A stretch of DNA of 64,000 nucleotides from assembly GCF_051020955.1 (NCBI RefSeq), contig NW_027476979.1, positions 48,696 through 112,695 of the forward strand, read 5' to 3'. The DNA comes from Megalopta genalis. Its lineage: Eukaryota > Arthropoda > Insecta > Hymenoptera > Halictidae. A model generated the notes under the pieces. That model did not search any database and was not told the origin of the DNA. It was given only the letters and a program-made list of their open reading frames with translations. The position numbers and the translations under genes are program-made. Numbering within the stretch: the first letter of the stretch is position 1; every line of letters begins with the position of its first letter. Shown in pieces: positions 27,128-39,105 of the stretch.

Positions 27128-29820
27128 AAATCCATGCGATAAACTTGATTTAGCTTCAAATCAATGCGAAGTAGAAGGATTAGCTTCAAATCCGTGGAAC
27201 GCAAATGATTTAGCTTCAAATACTTGCGATATAAATGATATAGCTTCAAATGCAGGCGAAACAAACGTGTTAGATTGTAATCCATGCGAAACACATGATT
27301 TAGCTTCAAATCAATGCGATGTAGAAGGTTTACCTTCAAATCCATGAATAACAAATGATTTAGCTTCAAACACTTGGGATATACGTGATATAGCTTCAAA
27401 TGCAGACGATCAAACGAGTTAGCTTCAAAATCCATGCGATAAACTTGATTTAGCTTCAAATCAATGCAAAGTAGAAGGATTAGCTTCAAATCCGTGGAAC
27501 GCAAATGATTCAGCTTCAAATACTAGCGATATAAATGATATAGCTTCAAATGCAGGCGAAACAAACGAGTTAGCTTCTAATCCATGCGAAACTCATGATT
27601 TAGCTTCAAATCAATGCGATGTAGAAGGTTTACCTTCAAATCCATGCTTAACAAATAATTTAGCTTCAAACAGTTGGGATATAAGTGATATAGCTTCAAA
27701 TGCAGAAGATCAAACGAGTTAGCCTCAAAATCCATGCGATAAACTTGATTTAGCTTCAAATCAATGCGAAGTAGAAGGGTGAGCTTCAAATCCATGCAAC
27801 ACAAATGATTTAGCTTCAAACACTTGGGATATACGTGATATAGCTTCAAATGCAGGCGAAACAAACGTGTTAGATTGTAATCCATGCGAAACTCATGATT
27901 TAGCTTCAAATCAATGCGATGTAGAAGGTTTACCTTCAAATCCATGCTTAACAAATGATTTAGCTTCAAACACTTGGGATATAAGTGACATAGCTTCAAA
28001 TGCAGACGATCAAACGAGTTAGCTTTATAATCCACGCGATAAATTTGAATTAGCTTCAAATCAATGCGAAGTAGAAGGATGAGCTTCAAATCCATGCAAC
28101 ACAAATGATTTAGCTTCAAATTCTAGCGATATAAATGATATAGATTCAAATGCAGGCAAAACAAACGTGTTAGCTTCTAATCCATGCGAAACTCATGATT
28201 TAGCTTCAAATCAATGCGATGTAGAAGGTTTACCTTCAAATCCATGCTTAACAAATGATTTAGCTTCAAATACTTGGGATATAAATGATATAGCTTCAAA
28301 TGCAGACGATCAAACGAGTTAGCTTCAAAATCCATGCGATAAACTTGATTTAGCTTCAAATCAATGCAAAGTAGAAGGATTAGCTTCAAATCCGTGGAAC
28401 GCAAATGATTCAGCTTCAAATACTAGCGATATAAATGATATAGCTTCAAATGCAGGCGAAACAAACGAGTTAGCTTCTAATCCATGCGAAACTCATGATT
28501 TAGCTTCAAATCAATGCGATGTAGAAGGTTTACCTTCAAATCCATGCTTAACAAATAATTTAGCTTCAAACAGTTGGGATATAAGTGATATAGCTTCAAA
28601 TGCAGAAGATCAAACGAGTTAGCCTCAAAATCCATGCGATAAACTTGATTTAGCTTCAAATCAATGCGAAGTAGAAGGGTGAGCTTCAAATCCATGCAAC
28701 ACAAATGATTTAGCTTCAAACACTTGGGATATACGTGATATAGCTTCAAATGCAGGCGAAACAAACGTGTTAGATTGTAATCCATGCGAAACTCATGATT
28801 TAGCTTCAAATCAATGCGATGTAGAAGGTTTACCTTCAAATCCATGCTTAACAAATGATTTAGCTTCAAACACTTGGGATATACGTGATATAGCTTCAAA
28901 TGCAGACGATCAAACGAGTTAGCTTCAAAATCCATGCGATAAACTTGATTTAGCTTCAAATCAATGCGAAGTAGAAGGATTAGCTTCAAATCCGTGGAAC
29001 GCAAATGATTTAGCTTCAAATACTAGCGATATAAATGATATAGCTTCAAATGCAGGCGAAACAAACGAGTTAGCTTCTAATCCATGCGAAACTCATGATT
29101 TAGCTTCAAATCAATGCGATGTAGAAGGTTTACCTTCAAATCCATGCTGAACAAATGATTTAGCTTCAAACAGTTGGGATATAAGTGATATAGCTTCAAA
29201 TGCAGAAGATCAAACGAGTTAGCCTCAAAATCCATGCGAAACTCATGATTTAGCTTCAAATCAATGCGATGTAGAAGGTTTACCTTCAAATCCATGCTTA
29301 ACAAATGATTTAGCTTCAAATACTTGGGATATAAATGATATAGCTTCAAATGCAGAAGAAACAAACGTGTTATCTTCAAATCCATGCCATGCACTTGATT
29401 TAGCTGAAAATCAATGCGATGTAGAAGTTTTACCTTCAAATCCATGCTTAACAAATGATTAAGATTCAAATACTTGCGATATAAATGATATAGCTTCAAA
29501 TGCAGAAGAAACAAACGAGTTATCTTAAAATCCATGCCATGCACTTGATTTAGCTGAAAATCAATGCGATGTAGAAGGTTTAGCTTGAAATCCATGCGAA
29601 ACAAATGATTTAGCATCAGATACTTGCGATTTAAGTGATATAGCTTCAAATGCAGGCGAAACAAACGAGTTAGCATCTAATCCATGCGAAACTCATGATT
29701 TAGCTTCAAATCAATGCGATGTAGAAGGTTTACCTTCAAATCCATGCTTAACAAATAATTTAGCTTCAAACACTTGGGATATAAGTGATATAGCTTGAAA
29801 TGCAGACGATCAAACGAGTT
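27128..29820 (+). repeat. 300-bp repeats, near-copy of about 19.4-22 kb without its indels
   Basis: The register is constant throughout, so there is no net indel. Variants such as CAAATGATTCAGCTTC, CTTTATAATCCACGCG, AATTCTAGCGATATAAATG and GATATAGATTC match the order seen at about 19.5-22 kb at an offset near 7,937. The earlier copy has several one-base indels that this one lacks. From about 29,280 the zone changes into a partial copy of the 1.5-kb block (CCATGCCATGCACTTGATT near 29,382). No gene is supported. Confidence 0.82.
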
Positions 29821-30159
29821 AGCTTCAAGTCCACGCGAAACAAGTGATTTAGCTTCATATCAATGCGATGTAGAAGGTTTACCTTCAAATCCATGCTTAA
29901 CAAATAATTTAGCTTCAAACACTTGGGATATAAGTGATATAGCTTGAAATGCAGACGATCAAACGAGTTAGCTTCAAGTCCACGCGAAACAAGTGATTTA
30001 GCTTCAGACACTTGCGATATAAGTGATATAGCTTCAAATGCAGACGATCAAACGAGTTAGCTTCAAAATCCATGCGATAAACTTGATTTAGCTTCAAATC
30101 AATGCGAAGTAGAAGGATTAGCTTCAAATCCGTGGAACGCAAATGATTTAGCTTCAAAT
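29821..30159 (+). repeat. Two successive uncompensated 29-bp monomers
   Basis: CTTCAAGTCCACGCG occurs at 29,823 and 29,972, spaced 149 bp, which is one pentamer minus one base. Each event moves the repeat register by one, as in the left zone and in the 1,289-bp repeat. It marks the junction between the 1.5-kb block and the clean 300-bp zone. Confidence 0.85.
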
Positions 30160-33100
30160 ACTAGCGATATAAATGATATAGCTTCAAATGCAGGCGAAAC
30201 AAACGAGTTAGCTTCTAATCCATGCGAAACTCATGATTTAGCTTCAAATCAATGCGATGTAGAAGGTTTACCTTCAAATCCATGCTTAACAAATAATTTA
30301 GCTTCAAACAGTTGGGATATAAGTGATATAGCTTCAAATGCAGACGATCAAACGAGTTAGCCTCAAAATCCATGCGATAAACTTGATTTAGCTTCAAATC
30401 AATGCGAATTAGAAGGATTAGCTTCAAATCCGTGGAACGCAAATGATTTAGCTTCAAATACTTGCGATATAAATGATATAGCTTCAAATGCAGGCGAAAC
30501 AAACGAGTTAGATTCTAATCCATGCGAAACTCATGATTTAGCTTCAAATCAATGCGATGTAGAAGGTTTACCTTCAAATCCATGCTTAACAAATAATTTA
30601 GCTTCAAACAGTTGGGATATAAGTGATATAGCTTCAAATGCAGACGATCAAACGAGTTAGCTTCAAAATCCATGCGATAAACTTGATTTAGCTTCAAATC
30701 AATGCGAAGTAGAAGGATGAGCTTCAAATCCATGTAACACAAATGATTTGGCTTCAAATACTTGCGATATAAATGATATAGCTTCAAATGTAGGCGAAAC
30801 AAACGAGTTAGCTTCTAATCCATGCGAAACTCATGATTTAGCTTCAAATCAATGCGATGTAGAAGGTTTACCTTCAACTCCATGCTGAACAAATGATTTA
30901 GCTTCAAACACTTGGGATATAAATGACATAGCTTCAAATGCAGACGATCAAACGAGTTAGCTTCATAATCCAACCGATAAATTTGATTTAGCTTCAAATC
31001 AATGCGAAGTAGAAGGATGAGCTTCAAATCCATGCAACACAAATGATTTAGCTTCAAATACTTGCGATATAAATGATATAGCTTCAAATGCAGGCGAAAC
31101 AAACGAGTTAGCTTCTAATCCATGCGAAACTCATGATTTAGCTTCAAATCAATGCGATGTAGAAGGTTTACCTTCAAATCCATGCTTAACAAATAATTTA
31201 GCTTCAAACAGTTGGGATATAAGTGATATAGCTTCAAATGCAGAAGATCAAACGAGTTAGCCTCAAAATCCATGCGATAAACTTGATTTAGCTTCAAATC
31301 ATTGCGAAGTAGAAGGGTGAGCTTCAAATCCATGCAACACAAATGATTTAGCTTCAAATACTTGCGATATAAATGATATAGCTTCTAATGTAGGCGAAAC
31401 AAACGAGTTAGCTTCTAATCCATGCGAAACTCATGATTTAGCTTCAAATAAATGCGATGTAGAAGGTTTACCTTCAAATCCATGCTTAACAAATAATTTA
31501 GCTTCAAACACTTGGGATATAAGTGATATAGCTTCAAATGCAGACGATCAAACGAGTTAGCCTCAAAATCCATGCGATAAACTTGATTTAGCTTGAAATC
31601 AATGCGAAGTAGAAGGATGAGCTTCAAATCCATGCAACACAAATGATTTAGCTTCAAATAATTGCGATATAAATGATATAGCTTCAAATGTAGGCGAAAC
31701 AAACGTGTTAGCTTGTAATCCATGCGAAACTCATGATTTAGCTTCAAATCAATGCGATGTAGAAGGTTTACCTTCAAATCCATGCTGAACAAATGATTTA
31801 GCTTCAAACACTTGGGATATACGTGATATAGCTTCAAATGCAGGCGAAACAAACGTGTTAGATTGTAATCCATGCGAAACTCATGATTTAGCTTCAAATC
31901 AATGCGATGTAGAAGGTTTACCTTCAAATCCATGCTTAACAAATGATTTAGCTTCAAACACTTGGGATATACGTGATATAGCTTCAAATGCAGACGATCA
32001 AACGAGTTAGCTTCAAAATCCATGCGATAAACTTGATTTAGCTTCAAATCAATGCGAAGTAGAAGGATGAGCTTCAAATCCATGTAACACAAATGATTTA
32101 GCTTCAAATACTTGCGATATAAATGATATAGCTTCAAATGTAGGCGAAACAAACGAGTTAGCTTCTACTCCATGCGAAACTCATGATTTAGCTTCAAATC
32201 AATGCGATGTAGAAGGTTTACCTTCAAATCCATGCTTAACAAATGATTTAGCTTCAAACACTTGGGATATAAGTGACATAGCTTCAAATGCAGACGATCA
32301 AACGAGTTAGCTTCATAATCCATGCGATAAACTTGATTTAGCTTCAAATCAATGCGAAGTAGAAGGATGAGCTTCAAATCCATGTAACACAAATGATTTG
32401 GCTTCAAATACTTGCGATATAAATGATATAGCTTCAAATGTAGGCGAAACAAACGAGTTAGCTTCTAATCCATGCGAAACTCATGATTTAGCTTCAAATC
32501 AATGCGATGTAGAAGGTTTACCTTCAACTCCATGCTGAACAAATGATTTAGCTTCAAACACTTGGGATATAAATGACATAGCTTCAAATGCAGACGATCA
32601 AACGAGTTAGCTTCATAATCCACGCGATAAATTTGATTTAGCTTCAAATCAATGCGAAGTAGAAGGATGAGCTTCAAATCCATGCAACACAAATGATTTA
32701 GCTTCAAATACTTGCGATATAAATGATATAGCTTCAAATGCAGGCGAAACAAACGAGTTAGCTTCTAATCCATGCGAAACTCATGATTTAGCTTCAAATC
32801 AATGCGATGTAGAAGGTTTACCTTCAAATCCATGCTTAACAAATAATTTAGCTTCAAACAGTTGGGATATAAGTGATATAGCTTCAAATGCAGAAGATCA
32901 AACGAGTTAGCCTCAAAATCCATGCGATAAACTTGATTTAGCTTCAAATCATTGCGAAGTAGAAGGGTGAGCTTCAAATCCATGCAACACAAATGATTTA
33001 GCTTCAAATACTTGCGATATAAATGATATAGCTTCTAATGTAGGCGAAACAAACGAGTTAGCTTCTAATCCATGCGAAACTCATGATTTAGCTTCAAATA

Positions 33101-35170
33101 AATGCGATGTAGAAGGTTTACCTTCAAATCCATGCTTAACAAATAATTTAGCTTCAAACACTTGGGATATAAGTGATATAGCTTCAAATGCAGACGATCA
33201 AACGAGTTAGCCTCAAAATCCATGCGATAAACTTGATTTAGCTTGAAATCAATGCGAAGTAGAAGGATGAGCTTCAAATCCATGCAACACAAATGATTTA
33301 GCTTCAAATAATTGCGATATAAATGATATAGCTTCAAATGTAGGCGAAACAAACGTGTTAGCTTGTAATCCATGCGAAACTCATGATTTAGCTTCAAATC
33401 AATGCGATGTAGAAGGTTTACCTTCAAATCCATGCTTAACAAATAATTTAGCTTCAAACAGTTGGGATATAAGTGATATAGCTTCAAATGCAGAAGATCA
33501 AACGAGTTAGCCTCAAAATCCATGCGATAAACTTGATTTAGCTTCAAATCATTGCGAAGTAGAAGGGTGAGCTTCAAATCCATGCAACACAAATGATTTA
33601 GCTTCAAATACTTGCGATATAAATGATATAGCTTCTAATGTAGGCGAAACAAACGAGTTAGCTTCTAATCCATGCGAAACTCATGATTTAGCTTCAAATA
33701 AATGCGATGTAGAAGGTTTACCTTCAAATCCATGCTTAACAAATAATTTAGCTTCAAACACTTGGGATATAAGTGATATAGCTTCAAATGCAGACGATCA
33801 AACGAGTTAGCCTCAAAATCCATGCGATAAACTTGATTTAGCTTGAAATCAATGCGAAGTAGAAGGATGAGCTTCAAATCCATGCAACACAAATGATTTA
33901 GCTTCAAATAATTGCGATATAAATGATATAGCTTCAAATGTAGGCGAAACAAACGTGTTAGCTTGTAATCCATGCGAAACCCATGATTTAGCTTCAAATC
34001 AATGCGATGTAGAAGGTTTACCTTCAAATCCATGCTGAACAAATGATTTAGCTTCAAACACTTGGGATATACGTGATATAGCTTCAAATGCAGGCGAAAC
34101 AAACGTGTTAGATTGTAATCCATGCGAAACTCATGATTTAGCTTCAAATCAATGCGATGTAGAAGGTTTACCTTCAAATCCATGCTTAACAAATGATTTA
34201 GCTTCAAACACTTGGGATATACGTGATATAGCTTCAAATGCAGACGATCAAACGAGTTAGCTTCAAAATCCATGCGATAAACTTGATTTAGCTTCAAATC
34301 AATGCGAAGTAGAACGATGAGCTTCAAATCCATGTAACACAAATGATTTAGCTTCAAATACTTGCGATATAAATGATATAGCTTCAAATGTAGGCGAAAC
34401 AAACGAGTTAGCTTCTACTCCATGCGAAACTCATGCTTTAGCTTCAAATCAATGCGATGTAGAAGGTTTACCTTCAAATCCATGCTTAACAAATGATTTA
34501 GCTTCAAACACTTGGGATATAAGTGACATAGCTTCAAATGCAGACGATCAAACGAGTTAGCTTCATAATCCACGCGATAAATTTGATTTAGCTTCAAATC
34601 AATGCGAAGTAGAAGGATGAGCTTCGAATCCATGCAACACAAATGATTTAGCTTCAAATTCTACCGATATAAATGATATAGATTCAAATGCAGGCAAAAC
34701 AAACGTGTTAGCTTCTAATCCATGCGAAACTCATGATTTAGCTTCAAATCAATGCGATGTAGAAGGTTTACCTTCAAATCCATGCTTAACAAATGATTTA
34801 GCTTCAAATACTTGGGATATAAATGATATAGCTTCAAATGCAGAAGAAACAAACGGGTTATCTTCAAATCCATGCCATGCACTTGATTTAGCTGAAAATC
34901 AATGCGATGTAGAAGGTTTACCTTCAAATCCATGCTTAACAAATGATTTAGATTCAAATACTTGCGATATAAATGATATAGCTTCAAATGCAGAAGAAAC
35001 AAACGAGTTATCTTCAAATCCATGCCATGCACTTGATTTAGCTGAAAATCAATGCGATGTAGAAGGTTTAGCTTGAAATCCATGCGAAACAAATGATTTA
35101 GCATCAGATACTTGCGATTTAAGTGATATAGCTTCAAATGCAGGCGAAACAAACGAGTTAGCATCTAATC
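30160..35170 (+). repeat. Clean 300-bp repeat zone with 600-, 1,650- and 2,250-bp duplications
   Basis: The register is constant from about 30,061 to 35,300, and the ten-monomer order is regular. Private variants show nested exchanges. About 30,660-31,760 matches 32,310-33,410 (offset 1,650), about 32,765-33,365 matches the next 600 bp, and about 31,415-32,440 matches 33,665-34,690 (offset 2,250). Useful markers are CTTCTAATGTAGGCG, ATCATTGCGAAG and CTTCTACTCCATGCG. Near 34,685-35,165 a copy of the CCATGCCATGCACTTGATT block returns. - frames of 80-245 codons occur but end at the CTTCTAATCC-derived TAG; no gene is supported. Confidence 0.88.
30208..30507 (+). repeat. Representative 300-bp higher-order unit (ten monomers)
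   Basis: This is a clean example of the dominant dimer, two 150-bp pentamers. In the + decapeptide frame the monomers read LASNPCETHD, LASNQCDVEG, LPSNPCLTNN, LASNSWDISD, then a 29-bp monomer (IASNADDQTS), then a 31-bp monomer, then a QCE-type monomer, a PWNAND monomer, LASNTCDIND and IASNAGETNE. The 29-bp monomer has lost one base (GACGATCAAACGAG against GGCGAAACAAACGAG). The next has gained one (CTTCAAAATCC against CTTCAAATCC), so the pair restores the 60-bp length. Reading through the pair on + gives an in-frame TAG. By hand count the dimer has about 106 G+C in 300 bases and about 11 CpG, against about 9 expected from composition. The same ten-part order recurs from about 6.5 kb to the right end. 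Confidence 0.93.
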
Positions 35171-38100
35171 CATGCGAAACTCATGATTTAGCTTCAAATC
35201 AATGCGATGTAGAAGGTTTACCTTCAAATCCATGCTTAACAAATCATTTAGCTTCAAACACTTGGGATATAAGTGATATAGCTTGAAATGCAGACGATCA
35301 AAAGAGTTAGCTTCAAGTCCACGCGAAACAAGTGATTTAGCTTCAGACACTTGCGATATAAGTGATATAGATTCAAATGCAGACGATCAAACGAGTTAGC
35401 TTCAAAATCCATGCGATAAACTTGATTTAGCTTCAAATCAATGCGAAGTAGAAGGATTAGCTTCAAATCCGTGGAACGCAAATGATTTAGCTTCAAATAC
35501 TAGCGATATAAATGATATAGCTTCAAATGCAGGCGAAACAAACGAGTTAGCTTCTAATCCATGCGAAACTCATGATTTAGCTTCAAATCAATGCGATGTA
35601 GAAGGTTTACCTTCAAATCCATGCTTAACAAATAATTTAGCTTCAAACAGTTGGGATATAAGTGATATAGCTTCAAATGCAGAAGTTCAAACGAGTTAGC
35701 CTCAAAATCCATGCGATAAACTTGATTTAGCTTCAAATCAATGCGAAGTATTAGGGTGAGCTTCAAATCCATGCAACACAAATGATTTAGCTTCAAATAC
35801 TTGCGATATAAATGATATAGCTTCAAATGTAGGCGAAACAAACGAGTTAGCTTCTAATCCATGCGAAACTCATGATTTAGCTTCAAATAAATGCGATGTA
35901 GAATGTTTACCTTCAAATCCATGCTGAACAAATGATTTAGCATCAAACACTTGGGATATACGTGATATAGCTTCAAATGCAGGCCTAACAAACGAGTTAT
36001 CTTCTAATCCATGCGAAACTCATGATTTAGCTTCAAATCAATGCGATGTAGAAGGTTTACCTTCAAATCCATGCTTAACAAATAATTTAGCTTCAAACAT
36101 TTGGGATATAAGTGATATAGCTTCAAATGCAGACGATCAAACGAGTTAGCCTCAAAATCCATGCGATAAACTTGATTTAGCTTGAAATCAATGCGAAGTA
36201 GAAGAATGAGCTTCAAATCCAGGCAACACAAATGATTTAGCTTCAAATACTTGCGATATAAATGATATAGCTTCAAATGTAGGCGAAACAAACGTGTTAG
36301 CTTGTAATCCATGCGAAACTCATGATTTAGCTTCAAATCAATGCGATGTAGAAGGTTTACCTTCAAATCCATGCTTAACAAATGATTTCGCTTCAAATAC
36401 TTGCGATATAAATGATATAGCTTGAAATGCAGGCGAAACAAACGTGTTAGCTTGTAATCCATGCGAAACTCATGATTTAGCTTCAAATCAATGCGATGTA
36501 GAAGGTTTACCTTCAAATCCATGCTTAACAAATCATTTAGCTTCAAACACTTGGGATATAAGTGATATAGCTTGAAATGCAGACGATCAAAAGAGTTAGC
36601 TTCAAGTCCACGCGAAACAAGTGATTTAGCTTCAGACACTTGCGATATAAGTGATATAGATTCAAATGCAGACGATCAAACGAGTTAGCTTCAAAATCCA
36701 TGCGATAAACTTGATTTAGCTTCAAATCAATGCGAAGTAGAAGGATTAGCTTCAAATCCGTGGAACGCAAATGATTTAGCTTCAAATACTAGCGATATAA
36801 ATGATATAGCTTCAAATGCAGGCGAAACAAACGAGTTAGCTTCTAATCCATGCGAAACTCATGATTTAGCTTCAAATCAATGCGATGTAGAAGGTTTACC
36901 TTCAAATCCATGCTTAACAAATAATTTAGCTTCAAACAGTTGGGATATAAGTGATATAGCTTCAAATGCAGAAGTTCAAACGAGTTAGCCTCAAAATCCA
37001 TGCGATAAACTTGATTTAGCTTCAAATCAATGCGAAGTATTAGGGTGAGCTTCAAATCCATGCAACACAAATGATTTAGCTTCAAATACTTGCGATATAA
37101 ATGATATAGCTTCAAATGTAGGCGAAACAAACGAGTTAGCTTCTAATCCATGCGAAACTCATGATTTAGCTTCAAATAAATGCGATGTAGAATGTTTACC
37201 TTCAAATCCATGCTGAACAAATGATTTAGCATCAAACACTTGGGATATACGTGATATAGCTTCAAATGCAGGCCTAACAAACGAGTTATCTTCTAATCCA
37301 TGCGAAACTCATGATTTAGCTTCAAATCAATGCGATGTAGAAGGTTTACCTTCAAATCCATGCTTAACAAATAATTTAGCTTCAAACATTTGGGATATAA
37401 GTGATATAGCTTCAAATGCAGACGATCAAACGAGTTAGCCTCAAAATCCATGCGATAAACTTGATTTAGCTTGAAATCAATGCGAAGTAGAAGAATGAGC
37501 TTCAAATCCAGGCAACACAAATGATTTAGCTTCAAATACTTGCGATATAAATGATATAGCTTCAAATGTAGGCGAAACAAACGTGTTAGCTTGTAATCCA
37601 TGCGAAACTAATGATTTAGCTTCAAATCAATGCGATGTAGAAGGTTTACCTTCAAATCCATGCTTAACAAATGATTTCGCTTCAAATACTTGCGATATAA
37701 ATGATATAGCTTGAAATGCAGGCGAAACAAACGTGTTAGCTTGTAATCCATGCGAAACTCATGATTTAGCTTCAAATCAATGCGATGTAGAAGGTTTACC
37801 TTCAAATCCATGCTTAACAAATCATTTAGCTTCAAACACTTGGGATATAAGTGATATAGCTTGAAATGCAGACGATCAAAAGAGTTAGCTTCAAGTCCAC
37901 GCGAAACAAGTGATTTAGCTTCAGACACTTGCGATATAAGTGATATAGATTCAAATGCAGACGATCAAACGAGTTAGCTTCAAAATCCATGCGATAAACT
38001 TGATTTAGCTTCAAATCAATGCGAAGTAGAAGGATTAGCTTCAAATCCGTGGAACGCAAATGATTTAGCTTCAAATACTAGCGATATAAATGATATAGCT

Positions 38101-39105
38101 TCAAATGCAGGCGAAACAAACGAGTTAGCTTCTAATCCATGCGAAACTCATGATTTAGCTTCAAATCAATGCGATGTAGAAGGTTTACCTTCAAATCCAT
38201 GCTTAACAAATAATTTAGCTTCAAACAGTTGGGATATAAGTGATATAGCTTCAAATGCAGAAGTTCAAACGAGTTAGCCTCAAAATCCATGCGATAAACT
38301 TGATTTAGCTTCAAATCAATGCGAAGTATTAGGGTGAGCTTCAAATCCATGCAACACAAATGATTTAGCTTCAAATACTTGCGATATAAATGATATAGCT
38401 TCAAATGTAGGCGAAACAAACGAGTTAGCTTCTAATCCATGCGAAACTCATGATTTAGCTTCAAATAAATGCGATGTAGAATGTTTACCTTCAAATCCAT
38501 GCTGAACAAATGATTTAGCATCAAACACTTGGGATATACGTGATATAGCTTCAAATGCAGGCCTAACAAACGAGTTATCTTCTAATCCATGCGAAACTCA
38601 TGATTTAGCTTCAAATCAATGCGATGTAGAAGGTTTACCTTCAAATCCATGCTTAACAAATAATTTAGCTTCAAACATTTGGGATATAAGTGATATAGCT
38701 TCAAATGCAGACGATCAAACGAGTTAGCCTCAAAATCCATGCGATAAACTTGATTTAGCTTGAAATCAATGCGAAGTAGAAGAATGAGCTTCAAATCCAG
38801 GCAACACAAATGATTTAGCTTCAAATACTTGCGATATAAATGATATAGCTTCAAATGTAGGCGAAACAAACGTGTTAGCTTGTAATCCATGCGAAACTCA
38901 TGATTTAGCTTCAAATCAATGCGATGTAGAAGGTTTACCTTCAAATCCATGCTTAACAAATGATTTCGCTTCAAATACTTGCGATATAAATGATATAGCT
39001 TGAAATGCAGGCGAAACAAACGTGTTAGCTTGTAATCCATGCGAAACTCATGATTTAGCTTCAAATCAATGCGATGTAGAAGGTTTACCTTCAAATCCAT
39101 GCTTA
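35170..39105 (+). repeat. 1,289-bp higher-order repeat, about three copies
   Basis: The marker AAATCATTTA lies at 35,241, 36,530 and 37,819, and CTTCAAGTCCACG at 35,311, 36,600 and 37,889; all spacings are exactly 1,289 bp. This is 43 monomers minus one, and each copy has one uncompensated 29-bp monomer. Other shared markers are GAAGTATTAGGGTGAGC, GATGTAGAATGTTTACC, AATGCAGAAGTTCAAACG and CCAGGCAACAC. The copies are almost identical: the one difference I noticed is an A at 37,610 (GAAACTAATG) where the first copy has C at 36,321. Such identity implies very recent amplification or an assembly effect. Two further copies sit inside the duplication at 44.8-47 kb. Confidence 0.93.

Noticed and set aside
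30208..30237. Possible hairpin around CATGCGAAACTCATG
   Set aside because: The arms are only about four perfect pairs (CATG) with weak extension, too short to call a structured RNA or terminator.
34705..35076. 123-codon + frame with an early start codon and LASNPCETHD repeats
   Set aside because: It is the longest + frame that begins with a start codon, but near-copies at 22,479, 24,125 and 25,621 stop after 81 codons through a TTA-to-TAA change. A conserved gene would not behave this way.
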